NCBI GenBank assembly: GCA_028280455.1
Contig: JANQLT010000057.1
Coordinates: 124,001-188,000, forward strand
Direction of reading: 5' to 3'
Length of the DNA stretch: 64,000 bases
Source of the DNA: Kiloniellales bacterium
GTDB taxonomy: Bacteria > Pseudomonadota > Alphaproteobacteria > Kiloniellales > JAKSDN01
Shown here: piece after piece, positions 1 to 9,500 of the stretch
Layout: the number at the start of each line of letters is the position of its first letter
How positions within the stretch are numbered: the stretch's first letter is position 1
Program-made: the position numbers and the translations under genes
Notes under the pieces: generated by a model
Told to the model about the DNA's origin: nothing
Databases searched by the model: none
Seen by the model: only the letters and a program-made list of their open reading frames with translations

Positions 1-937
1 GCTGAGTCAGAAAGTTCTGACCGGACGGCCCGACAGGCTTGGCTGGGAAGACACCGATATCGCCGGCAGCGACGGCGTCCGGGGCATACTTCTCGAAATA
101 GCCGGTGCCACGGCCCCAGCCCAGAATCGTCGCGGCCTTGCCCGTCGCCAAGTCGGCGAAGGTGTCGAGATAGCCGCGGCTCAGCCAATCCGGCGCCAGG
201 CAGCAGTCGGCAAGCTCTTTCCAGAACTCGAGCACCTCGATCACCGGCTTTTCGGTGAAGGTCGGACGGCCCTTCTCGTCGAACAGCCGCCCACCGTTCG
301 ATCCCGTCCACATGTAGAGGTCTTCGTTGATGAAGAAGCCCGGCCCGGCCAAGCTCAGGCCGTAGCGGTCGATCTTGCCATCTCCGTCCGTATCGACGGT
401 CAGCTTCTTGAGCTGGTCCAGCCACTCGGCCCATGTCTCGGGCGGCTGATCGACCGACAGACCTGCCTCGCGGTAGAAATCCTTGCGGTAGACGGTGACG
501 TCGGTGCCGATCGCGTGCGCCAGGCCGTAGTAGTGGCCGTCCTTCGGGTTGTAGTTGAGCTTCTTGACCACATCGTAGATGTCGTCTTCGCCGACCGAGG
601 CCACCACGTCGTCGAGCGGCCGCAGCAGCCCCTTGGCGGACAGCGAACGCTCCACATAGGCCTGCCCATGAACGGCGTCGGGCAGGGCGCCAGTCGCCAG
701 GGCCGTCTGCATCTTCTTGTCCAGGTCGCCCCAGCCGATGGCTTCCTGATTCACCTTGATCCCGGGGTTCGCCTTCTCGAAGTCGGCGATGATCTCCGCC
801 ATCGCGCCCTTGGTCGCCTCGTTCGGCTCGGTGTGCCAGATCGTTACGACCTTGTCGGCGGCCTGGGCGGTGCCGACCGCCGCCAAGATGGTCAGTGCCG
901 CCGCTCCGGCACGGAGCCACTGTTGTGTCGGTGTCAT
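1..937 (-). CDS. ABC transporter extracellular solute-binding protein (sugar family 1), 3' part beyond window
   Basis: Reverse-strand reading from ATG at 937: MTPTQQWLRAGAAALTILAAVGTAQAADKVVTIWHTEPNEATKGAMAEIIADFEKANPGIKVNQEAIGWGDLDKKMQTALATG..., i.e. signal peptide plus typical SBP N-terminus; SD AGGGAGGAAAG just upstream. Absent from the ORF track because it is open at the window edge. Confidence 0.88.
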   Translation of the reverse strand, partial: MTPTQQWLRAGAAALTILAAVGTAQAADKVVTIWHTEPNEATKGAMAEIIADFEKANPGIKVNQEAIGWGDLDKKMQTALATGALPDAVHGQAYVERSLSAKGLLRPLDDVVASVGEDDIYDVVKKLNYNPKDGHYYGLAHAIGTDVTVYRKDFYREAGLSVDQPPETWAEWLDQLKKLTVDTDGDGKIDRYGLSLAGPGFFINEDLYMWTGSNGGRLFDEKGRPTFTEKPVIEVLEFWKELADCCLAPDWLSRGYLDTFADLATGKAATILGWGRGTGYFEKYAPDAVAAGDIGVFPAKPVGPSGQNFLTQ

Positions 938-1012
938 CGCTTTCCTCCCTAATCTTTCGGTTGATTGACGCTGGGGTCCTTCTTCAGCTCCCAGTCTTGA
1001 CGCCTGCTCGTA

Positions 1013-2107
1013 CTAGGGGTCGGCGCCGGTTGTGACAGGGCGAGGGCCGATCTCCGCCAAACAATCCGCGGAGGGCATTCCAAGCTCGATCCAGCGGCCG
1101 AGGTGCGCGCTGCGCTCCATGGCATCGATCAGCTCCAGCGGCCGCAGGGCCTCGGCAGCGACGAACTGACTGGGCACTGGACTGTGCTCGACCGCCTTCA
1201 ACGCCGCCGAGAGAAACCGGCGATGATCGTCGTGGGGGAAGTCCATTGGATGCGCCGGCGGGCCGTCGCCGGGCGCGCTGCCGTGTTCTTGCAGGTCGCC
1301 CCTTTCGTCCCAAACCCGGAGGTGACAGCCTTCGAGCAGGGCGGTGCCGTCGCGTCCAGCTACCCTGATCACGTCGCTGAAACCGGGGCGATGGGCCGTG
1401 CTCGCCAGTATGGTGCCGAGCGCGCCGCCATGCCATTCCACCGCGGCCACGGCCAGGTCCTCGGCCTCCATGCGGTGGCAGGCGGTCGTGCGGGTGCGCG
1501 CGCAGACGGCCGAGACCGGGCCGCAAAGGTGCATGGCCAGGTCGAGCACATGGATGGCCTGCGTCATCAGCACGCCGCCGCCGTCGCGCCTGTAGCTTCC
1601 GCGACCCGGCTCGTCGTAGTAGCTCTGGTCTCGCCACCACGGCACCTGAATCTCGACCGCATGGATCGGACCCAGGTCGCCGCGATCGATCATGTCCTTC
1701 AACAGCGGGGTCACGGTCCGATGGCGGTGTTGGAAGACGACCGCCAAGGGGACGCCCGCGCGATAGCAGGGGGCAACGGCCTGCCGCGCCCGTTCGACCG
1801 AGATCTCGAGGGGCTTCTCGACAATGACCGCCTTTCCGGCGTCGGCCGACATCGAGATCAGGTCGAGGTGAGTGTTCGCGGGTGTCAGGATCAAGGCGGT
1901 CCCGACCTGCGGATCGGCAAGCGCCTCTTCGACCGAAGCCGTGACCCGCGCGCCCGGCAGCCTATCGGCGGCCCGCGCGGCGCGCTCTTCATCGCCCGTG
2001 ACGACCCAGCGAACATCCGCCCCCAGGTCTCGTAGGGCACGGAAGTGCGGCGCCGACGCCATGCCGGCCCCGATCACGGCAATGCCGGGAGCGAAGCGCC
2101 GCGCCAT
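1013..2107 (-). CDS. Gfo/Idh/MocA family oxidoreductase
   Basis: Rossmann start IAVIGAGMASAPHFRALRDLGADVRWV and EKPLEIS motif; start chosen at MARRF rather than the longer track start. Confidence 0.88.
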   Translation of the reverse strand: MARRFAPGIAVIGAGMASAPHFRALRDLGADVRWVVTGDEERAARAADRLPGARVTASVEEALADPQVGTALILTPANTHLDLISMSADAGKAVIVEKPLEISVERARQAVAPCYRAGVPLAVVFQHRHRTVTPLLKDMIDRGDLGPIHAVEIQVPWWRDQSYYDEPGRGSYRRDGGGVLMTQAIHVLDLAMHLCGPVSAVCARTRTTACHRMEAEDLAVAAVEWHGGALGTILASTAHRPGFSDVIRVAGRDGTALLEGCHLRVWDERGDLQEHGSAPGDGPPAHPMDFPHDDHRRFLSAALKAVEHSPVPSQFVAAEALRPLELIDAMERSAHLGRWIELGMPSADCLAEIGPRPVTTGADP

Positions 2108-2109
2108 TG

Positions 2110-3273
2110 TCAGGCGACCCCCGCCATGCGGCACAGCGAGTCGATGCGCTCCTGCGCCAACGCCGGATCCTGCAGGGCACCGCAGGCAGCGGCCAGCGCC
2201 GCCACCTCGAGGAGATGTGCCAGGCTACGCCGGCCTTCCAGCCCCCCGACCATCCGAAAGTGGTCCTGGTGCCCGTTCAGCCAGGCCAGGAAGACGACAC
2301 CGACCTTGTAGTACTGGGTCGGCCCTCTGAAGACGTGGCGCGCCAAGGGCAGCGTCGGATCCAGGATTGCATGGAACCCGTCGCGGTCGGCCTCGTCCAG
2401 ACGGCGCAGGGCGGCGCCGGCCAGTGGCGCGATGGCGTCGAAGACTCCCAGCAGGGCGTGGCTGAAATGCCCGTCATCACCCGCAATCAAGGCTGGGTAG
2501 TTGAAGTCGTCGCCGGTGAAGACACTCTGGCCACAGTCGAGGCGCGCGCGGAAGCGGACCTCGAAATCCTGATCGAGGAGCGAGAGCTTTATGCCCGAGA
2601 CCTGGCCCGGGCCGGCCTTCTCCATGATCCGGAGCACGGTCGCCGCCGCGTGCTCGAGATCGGTGCCGCCCCAATAGCCGCGGAGCAGCGGATCGAATGC
2701 CTCACCGAGCCAATGCAGCATGACCGGCCGCCGAGCAGCGGACAGGATCTGCCGGTAAGCCTCCTCATAGTCCGCTGCCGAGGTCGCGGACCTGGCCAGG
2801 GCGCGGCTCGCCATGACGATCGCGCGCCCGCCGCGGGACTCGACGAAGTCCAATTGTTCCAGGTAGGCATCGACGATCTGCCGGAGCGGCAGCGCAGCCT
2901 CGCCTGCCAATTGATCGGCGGCAACGCCGACGACGACGTCGGCGCCACCGCGGCCTTCAGCGGCGTCAAGGGTCAGGGCAATCAGCTCTTTCGCCTGATC
3001 CCAGCCCAACCCCATGCCCCGCTGTGCCGTGTCCATGGCTTCGGCGACACCGAGGCCCTGATCCCAGATGTGATGGCGGAACGCGAGCGTGGCCTCCGGA
3101 TCCCAACGGCAGACACCGTTGCCGGTCGGCTCGGCCCAGGGGTCGGCCACCACATGGACCGCCGCGTAGGCCGTTCGACTGGTCGCCGGGCGCCCGGGAC
3201 TCTGTGCCACGGGCTGCAGCGCGACGTGGCGCGGCGCTCCCTGTAGCGTCGGAAGCTGAAGCTGCGCGATCAC
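2110..3273 (-). CDS. DUF993 / dihydrodipicolinate synthase-like protein
   Basis: 387 aa, TIM-barrel aldolase-like sequence with ...GQVSGIKLSLLDQDFEVRFR (candidate Schiff-base Lys); overlaps the adjacent ADH gene by 4 nt. Confidence 0.65.
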   Translation of the reverse strand: MIAQLQLPTLQGAPRHVALQPVAQSPGRPATSRTAYAAVHVVADPWAEPTGNGVCRWDPEATLAFRHHIWDQGLGVAEAMDTAQRGMGLGWDQAKELIALTLDAAEGRGGADVVVGVAADQLAGEAALPLRQIVDAYLEQLDFVESRGGRAIVMASRALARSATSAADYEEAYRQILSAARRPVMLHWLGEAFDPLLRGYWGGTDLEHAAATVLRIMEKAGPGQVSGIKLSLLDQDFEVRFRARLDCGQSVFTGDDFNYPALIAGDDGHFSHALLGVFDAIAPLAGAALRRLDEADRDGFHAILDPTLPLARHVFRGPTQYYKVGVVFLAWLNGHQDHFRMVGGLEGRRSLAHLLEVAALAAACGALQDPALAQERIDSLCRMAGVA

Positions 3274-4289
3274 GGCTCCAGCAGCACCTTGATGTGCTGC
3301 TCGGGATTGCTCTGAAGCGCCTTCAGCGCGTCGTCAACCTCGGCCAAGGGGAAGACTGCGGTGACCATGGGAGACGGATCGAAGGCATCGCTCTCGAGGA
3401 GCGCCACCGTCTTCACGAAGTCGTCCTTCACGTAGTTCCGGGAGATGATGAAGCTCAGCTCTTTCCGATAGCTGTCGGTATGCGGCAGCATCAGCGATTG
3501 ATCTCCATGCGGCAGCCCGACCAACACGCTGCGGCCACCGGGACGCAGGACCTTCGCCGAGACATCGACCGTCTGGTCGTTCGTGACGTTGTCGAGCACG
3601 AGATCGACCGCGCCGACCTGCTCCCGAATCCAGGAAACAAGGGCATCGCCGCTGTCGGTGGTGAAGTCGGAGAAGCCGAAGCGCTCGGCGACCGCCCGGC
3701 GGCTCTCGAAGCGATCGACCAGCAGCACCCGCGCGGCGCCCATGGCCCTCGCGATCAGCGCCGAGGCCAAGCCGATAGCGCCGGTCCCGAAGACCAGCAC
3801 GGTTTCCTCCGCGGCCGTCGCGCCGCGCCGGTTCACATGCATGCCGACCGCGAGCGGCTCGACCAGCGGGCCGAAACGGTCGTAGACCTTGTCAGGCAGC
3901 CTGACGAGCTGCGCCACGCCGGTCGCCATGAATTCGGCGAAACACCCGCCGGGCAGCCCAATGCCCTGAACCTTGAAGGTCGGGCAATGGTTCGTGCGCG
4001 CCTCGTCGCACGCTGGACAGTTACCGCATCCGACGCTCGGGAACACCGTCACCTTGTCGCCGGGAACATAGCCGCTGCCGTCGGGTGCCTTGACCACCTC
4101 GGCTGAACACTCGTGGCCGGGAATCAGCGGGTAGGCCGCGATGGGGCTGACGCCATGGATCGTCGCCAGGTCGCTGGCGCAGATGCCGGCCCGTGTGATC
4201 TTGACCAGCACCTGCCCATCGCCAGCCTCAGGCACGGGAAGATCGAGAACCCGGTACTTCTCCGGCTCATCCAGCATCATCGCAAGCAT
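3270..4289 (-). CDS. zinc-dependent alcohol/polyol dehydrogenase (MDR family)
   Basis: GHECSAEVV, structural zinc cluster CGNCPACDEARTNHC and VFGTGAIGLASALIARAMGA cofactor motif. Confidence 0.9.
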   Translation of the reverse strand: MLAMMLDEPEKYRVLDLPVPEAGDGQVLVKITRAGICASDLATIHGVSPIAAYPLIPGHECSAEVVKAPDGSGYVPGDKVTVFPSVGCGNCPACDEARTNHCPTFKVQGIGLPGGCFAEFMATGVAQLVRLPDKVYDRFGPLVEPLAVGMHVNRRGATAAEETVLVFGTGAIGLASALIARAMGAARVLLVDRFESRRAVAERFGFSDFTTDSGDALVSWIREQVGAVDLVLDNVTNDQTVDVSAKVLRPGGRSVLVGLPHGDQSLMLPHTDSYRKELSFIISRNYVKDDFVKTVALLESDAFDPSPMVTAVFPLAEVDDALKALQSNPEQHIKVLLEP

Positions 4290-4313
4290 CCGACGGCCCG
4301 CCCTTTCATACTT

Positions 4314-4327
4314 ACTTACCTATAAGT
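4314..4327. promoter_or_regulatory. putative TetR operator (second copy)
   Basis: ACTTACCTATAAGT; its reverse complement ACTTATAGGTAAGT matches 13/14 to ACTTATAAGTAAGT at 5561-5574. Located just upstream of the ADH start (4289). Confidence 0.5.
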
Positions 4328-4406
4328 CAGTTTTGAATTAACATGATGGACTTCAGGGCGCAACCGAATTCCACGATCCGCGTGCGGTCCGCCGCTCGGC
4401 TGCGCT

Positions 4407-5537
4407 TCAAGCGAGCAAGCTGCGGGCGATCAGCATGCGCTGGATCTGGTTGGTTCCCTCGTAGATCTGGGTGATTTTGGCGTCGCGATAGAGGCGCTCC
4501 ACCTCGAAGCCGCGGATGTAGCCGCTGCCGCCATGGATTTGCACCGCGTTGGCGCTGTGCTGCACCGCGGCGTCGGAGGCAAAGCACTTGGCCATGGCCG
4601 CTTCGCTCGTCGCCCGCTCGCCCCGATCGAGGCTGCGCGCCGCCTGGTGCACCATGAGGCGGCTGGCATGGACGTCCTTGGCCATGTCGGCGAGCATCCA
4701 TTGTACCGCCTGGAACTCGGCGATAGGCCGGTCGAACTGGACTCTCTCCTTGGCATGGGCGATCGAGGCATTGAGCGCGGCCTGGCAGATGCCGGTCGCC
4801 AGCGCAGCGATCCCGACCCGCCCCTTGTCGAGGGCCTGCATCATCTGCCTGAAGCCGGCGCCCTCTTCGCCAAGCAAGGCGTCCTCGGGCAGCTCGACGT
4901 CGTCGAAGAACAGGGCCGACACCTGCGAGGCACGCTGGCCCATTTTGTGCTCCTTGCGGCCACTGGAGAAGCCCGGCCAGTCCCGCTCGACGATGAACGT
5001 CGAGAGGCCCTTCGTGCCGCTTAGGCCCTCCGTCCGCGCCAGAACGACGGCAAAATCGCAGACCGGCCCGTTGTTGATCCAAAGCTTGGAGCCGCTCAGC
5101 CGCCAGCCGTCCTTGCTTCGCCGCGCACGGGTCTTCAGCCGAGCGACATCGGAGCCGGCCTCGGGCTCGGTGATCGCGAACGCGCACTTCAGATCGCCGC
5201 GCAGCAGCGGCGGCAGATAGCGTGCCTTCTGATCGTCGCGCCCCAGACGCTCCAGCAAGCCGGCGACCAGCTCGACCAAGCCGCAGAGGTCCGCCACGGC
5301 GCTGTAGCCCCGCCCCAGCTCCTCCATGACGAGCGCATAGCTGAGGATGTCGCCCCCGACCCCGCCAAAGTCGGGTCCAACCGCGATTCCCAGGAAGCCG
5401 TCTTGGGCCATGCGGCCATAGACTTCCTCCGGGAAGGCCTCATCCGAATCTAACCGTGCGGCTTGCGGGGCGACAACCTCGTCGGAGAACCTTGCGGCGG
5501 CGTCGCGCAGCAAGCGATGCTGCTCGGAGAGACTCAT
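4407..5537 (-). CDS. acyl-CoA dehydrogenase
   Basis: 376 aa; CAFAITEPEAGSDVARLKTRA, C-terminal RLYRDAKITQIYEGTNQIQRMLIAR. Confidence 0.93.
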   Translation of the reverse strand: MSLSEQHRLLRDAAARFSDEVVAPQAARLDSDEAFPEEVYGRMAQDGFLGIAVGPDFGGVGGDILSYALVMEELGRGYSAVADLCGLVELVAGLLERLGRDDQKARYLPPLLRGDLKCAFAITEPEAGSDVARLKTRARRSKDGWRLSGSKLWINNGPVCDFAVVLARTEGLSGTKGLSTFIVERDWPGFSSGRKEHKMGQRASQVSALFFDDVELPEDALLGEEGAGFRQMMQALDKGRVGIAALATGICQAALNASIAHAKERVQFDRPIAEFQAVQWMLADMAKDVHASRLMVHQAARSLDRGERATSEAAMAKCFASDAAVQHSANAVQIHGGSGYIRGFEVERLYRDAKITQIYEGTNQIQRMLIARSLLA

Positions 5538-5557
5538 GCTGGGAGAAACACTGTTGC

Positions 5558-5573
5558 CTTACTTATAAGTAAG
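5558..5573. promoter_or_regulatory. perfect 16-bp palindrome, putative TetR operator
   Basis: CTTACTTATAAGTAAG between divergent acyl-CoA dehydrogenase and TetR genes. Confidence 0.6.
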
Positions 5574-5594
5574 TCATAATCTTACCCCTGTCGC

Positions 5595-6359
5595 TTGGCA
5601 AGCCGGATTCCCCGGGATCCTGTGTCGTTGTCGCGACCTATCGGGCCCGATCAAGGTCGAGACGTAAGGAGTCCGCTTGTGGCCGGACGAGCCGCCCCGA
5701 CTGAAAGCCAGCCGAGACGCGAAGGCGGCGGCTCGCCATCGGCGAAGAAAGACCGGAGCGACATGCGCGACCGCATCAAGGCGGTCGCCACGGATCTGTT
5801 CGTCCGTCATGGGTTCCGCGGCGTGAGCTTCGGCGATATCGCGCCGGTCCTGGGTATCACACGCGCGAACATCCACTACCACTTCGGCAACAAGCAGAAG
5901 CTCCTCGAAGAGGTCTTGGAGGACTATGTCGACGACACCCTGGCACGGTTCCGGCGGGTCTGGACCAGCGGTGACCGAAGCTTCGAGGAGAAGATCGAGG
6001 CGACGATCGCGCTCAACCGAGAGCGCTACGTAAAGTTCAACTCGGGCCGGTCACACGGTCGGCCCTGGAGCTTGATTGCGCGTATGCGCAACGAGATGGA
6101 CGTTATCGGCGACTATGCGGAGAAGACCCTGAAGCGCTTCGCCCGCGACCTCTCCACCTACATTCGGGAGGCCACGGAAGCCGCGATCCGGCGCGGCGAG
6201 TTTGTCCCGGACGCGCCTGTCGAAGAGATCGTGGTCCAATTGGTCAGCATCGCCAACAGCGCCGGCCCCATCACCCAAGATGCCGGCAGTTTTGAACGCC
6301 TCGAACGGCTATACCGCGCCTTCCTGGGAACCGTTGCGGCAGCCTACGGCCCTGACTGA
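5595..6359 (+). CDS. TetR/AcrR family transcriptional regulator (start uncertain; conserved region begins near 5764)
   Basis: RDRIKAVATDLFVRHGFRGVSFGDIAPVLGITRANIHYHFGNKQKLLEEVLEDYV. Confidence 0.88.
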   Translation: MASRIPRDPVSLSRPIGPDQGRDVRSPLVAGRAAPTESQPRREGGGSPSAKKDRSDMRDRIKAVATDLFVRHGFRGVSFGDIAPVLGITRANIHYHFGNKQKLLEEVLEDYVDDTLARFRRVWTSGDRSFEEKIEATIALNRERYVKFNSGRSHGRPWSLIARMRNEMDVIGDYAEKTLKRFARDLSTYIREATEAAIRRGEFVPDAPVEEIVVQLVSIANSAGPITQDAGSFERLERLYRAFLGTVAAAYGPD

Positions 6360-6588
6360 AGCGTCGAGCCTCCGCGACGGTGACACGAACACAAGGCGTA
6401 GGTCTCTCGCCTTTTCGGCACCGCATGGATCCTTCGTCATATCGAGAGAATCGGAGGTCTAGCAATACACCGTGATTGAAGAGCCTATAAGGTGCCCAAA
6501 CATGGAACCAGATTGCAATGCTCGCTCAGGCTGTTGCCGTCATCGTTGCTCACCAATCGGCATAAGTGCCGACCTGATCTTAGCCGCA

Positions 6589-9500
6589 TCAGCTGACATC
6601 TGATTGGTCGATGCCCTGCTCGACCAGCAACGATACGCTCTGAATGCTGTATGAGAAATAGTTCACACCCTCCACTTCCATGAGACCGTTGTTGTTCCAG
6701 CCTTGTCCTTGGCTAACGATGGTGTCGTTCGTGTCTCCGGTGACGAAGAGTAGGTTGCCTCCATCAGTCGTGTCGATGACATCACCAAGCGTCAGGGTCA
6801 GGGTGTTGCCCGCATTGCCCGCGAGTTCAAATCGCTCGATGTCATTGATCCTGAAGTTCTCGATTAGGGTAAGATCGATGTCGTCATTGAAGTCGACGAC
6901 CAAAGTGTCATCGCCATCGCCGCCATCGACGATCTGAAATCCACTGTCGACAATCACTAGACGATCGTCGCCTTCTCGTCCATAAGCCTGAACACTGGCG
7001 CCAATACCCGAAATGTGATCGTCGAAGTTAGACGCTCGCACACTTTCGAATCCGGTGAACACGTCGGTCCCGCTCTCGCTGCTGACCGCCTGCGGAGTTC
7101 CTTGAGCCGAGAAGTCGAGAGTCACTCCGTCACGGGAGTTGACATACTCGAGAGTGTCGAAGCCGCTGCCGCCGACGAGCGAGTCATCGCCGCCTAGGCC
7201 CTCGATGACATTGTCGCCTGCTCCGCCGATGAGCGTGTCACTGAAGTTGGAGCCGGCAGCACCCTCGAATCCGACAAAGGTGTCGATCCCTTGGCTGGCG
7301 CTGATCACCTGCGCAACACCCTGGGCAGAGAGGTCGACCGTGACGCCGTCGGGGGAATCGAAGAACAGCAGGAAATCGAAGCCATCCCCACCGTCCAGTG
7401 AATCATTGCCACCGAGACCCTGGAAGCTCGATACGCCGGCTCCCGCCACCATCAGGTCATCGCCGTTGGATCCGGTTACGAAATCGATGTTGAACAGGCT
7501 ATCGGTATCGCCGAAGCCATCGCGAACTTGGCCCGGGGCGACACCGAGAATCGGAGTCGCACCGAGGTTGACCACAACGTTGGTCGTTCCAGGAGTACCG
7601 ACCGGATCGCGAGCATACGACACCGAACCAACGAAATCCGCGCCGCCGTCGATCAGATCATCGCCGGCGCCGCCGAACAATACCGCCGTGCCCGTTCCTC
7701 CGAAAATCTGGTCGTCCCCCTCGTCGCCAAAAAGCCGCACATTGCCGTTACCCGCGAAAAGGCTGTCAGAGTCAGCGCCGCCAAATGCGAGCCCATTCCC
7801 CTGCCCCGTCTCAATATGATCGTTGCCTGCGCCACCAAACAATCGATCAGAGCCCCGGCCGCCAAACAGACTGTTGTCACGATCGTCACCAATGAGAATG
7901 TCAGCCTGATTGCTGCCGATCACATTTTCCACAGCGGCCAATCGGTCAAACTCGAAATCGCGGAAAAAGCCGATGTGGTGCAGGATGTCAGACGAGTCCG
8001 CGGCCAGCCCACCACTGAACTCCCTCCCGTCGATTACATCGACGAGGGTCGCTGTCCCGCTCTGCGTGTCTATGGTGAACAGCCTGATACCGGGCGCCTC
8101 GAGACCCGAGATATTCGTACCGGCCTCTACCGCAAAGAGCGTTCCAGTAGACTCGATGTAGGTCAGATCTCCGATGGCCACGCCACCGCCGGAGCCATCC
8201 AATAGAGCAATCTCTGAAACGACGCTGCCATCGCTTGGATCGAGCTCGACAAGCGTGCTGAACCGCTCGAAGCTGTCGTCGAGCCTGTTTGGCAGCTTGG
8301 AAGCGAAGATTCTGAATCCCGCTGCCGCCGACGAATCGGGCACAATCGCAATGCCTGTCAAACCTCCATGCGCCACCCCGTCGCCGACCAGAGCTCCCTC
8401 TCCGTTCGCCTTATTGAGCGTAAGGAGTGCGCCCGGATCGACTCGTGAACCGCGGCCTGCAACGGCGTAGAGCGTGCCATCCGGCGCCACGGCAAGATCA
8501 CTCGCCGACCAACTTCCAGTGGTGCCGATCAGACTCAGCGAGCCGTCCAAGGCCACCCGATAGATTTCACTACCTTCAGTGCCGCCACTTCCTCCGCCGG
8601 TTCCGAAGAATTGATTCAGGCCTGGATCGAATCCCAAACCGTCGATGAAGGGGTCAATGGCAGAGGAGATAACAGTATCGACCTGACCGGTGACCGGGTT
8701 CAAAGTCTCGAATGTCGTCGTATCGTTTGCGACGACTTTGGCCTCTTCGGCGGAAAGATCGACTCGAACCCGTCTGTCGTAGACCGCGGTGTCTTCTCCA
8801 GGCCCACCATCTATGCTGTCCGCTCCTTCGCCACCCATCACGGTGTCGTTGCCAGCGCCACCCTGCAAGCTGTCCACGCCAGCGCCCCCGACAAGCGAGT
8901 CCTGACCGTCTCCTCCATCGACCTCCAGGGCATGTGCAGAGACGAGTGCCGTCGCATCCACCGCGTCATTGCCCGTCCCGCCATTGAAGACGATCGTGTT
9001 CGGCGCCAAATCCGTGCCATCGAAGTTGCCGTCTACAATGAGCGTGTCGCCCGCATTCGTGGCGGTGAATTCGATGATTTCGACGCCGTCGAGGTCGAGA
9101 GCCAAGACACCGTCGATACTAACCGCGATGTGATCGTCGGGAAAACCGCCGACGCCATCGAACGTTTCTCCGTCCTGCACCAGGTATGTCGTCGAAATCC
9201 CATCGACGCCACGAACGATCAAGCGATCGTTGCCACTGTTGCCGGTGATCGTGTCTTGGCCGTCACCAACTCTATATACGAAACTATCGTCGTCATCGCC
9301 TCCGTTTAGGCTGTCGTTCCCGGATCCACCGTCAAGCAGATCGTCTCCCGAAAGACCATCCAGTGTGTCGACACCCGGCCCGCCGAAAAGCGTATCGTCG
9401 CCATTCGTTCCGAGGATCACGTCGTCACCGAGATTGTTCGACACGACGGTCAGGACGATGTCGTTGCCATCGCCACCGCTGTAATCGATCTGGAAGGCGA

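Noticed and set aside
2107-3246. 379-aa plus-strand ORF over the DUF993 gene
   Set aside because: Antisense shadow; minus strand has operon overlap, start/stop coupling and family similarity.
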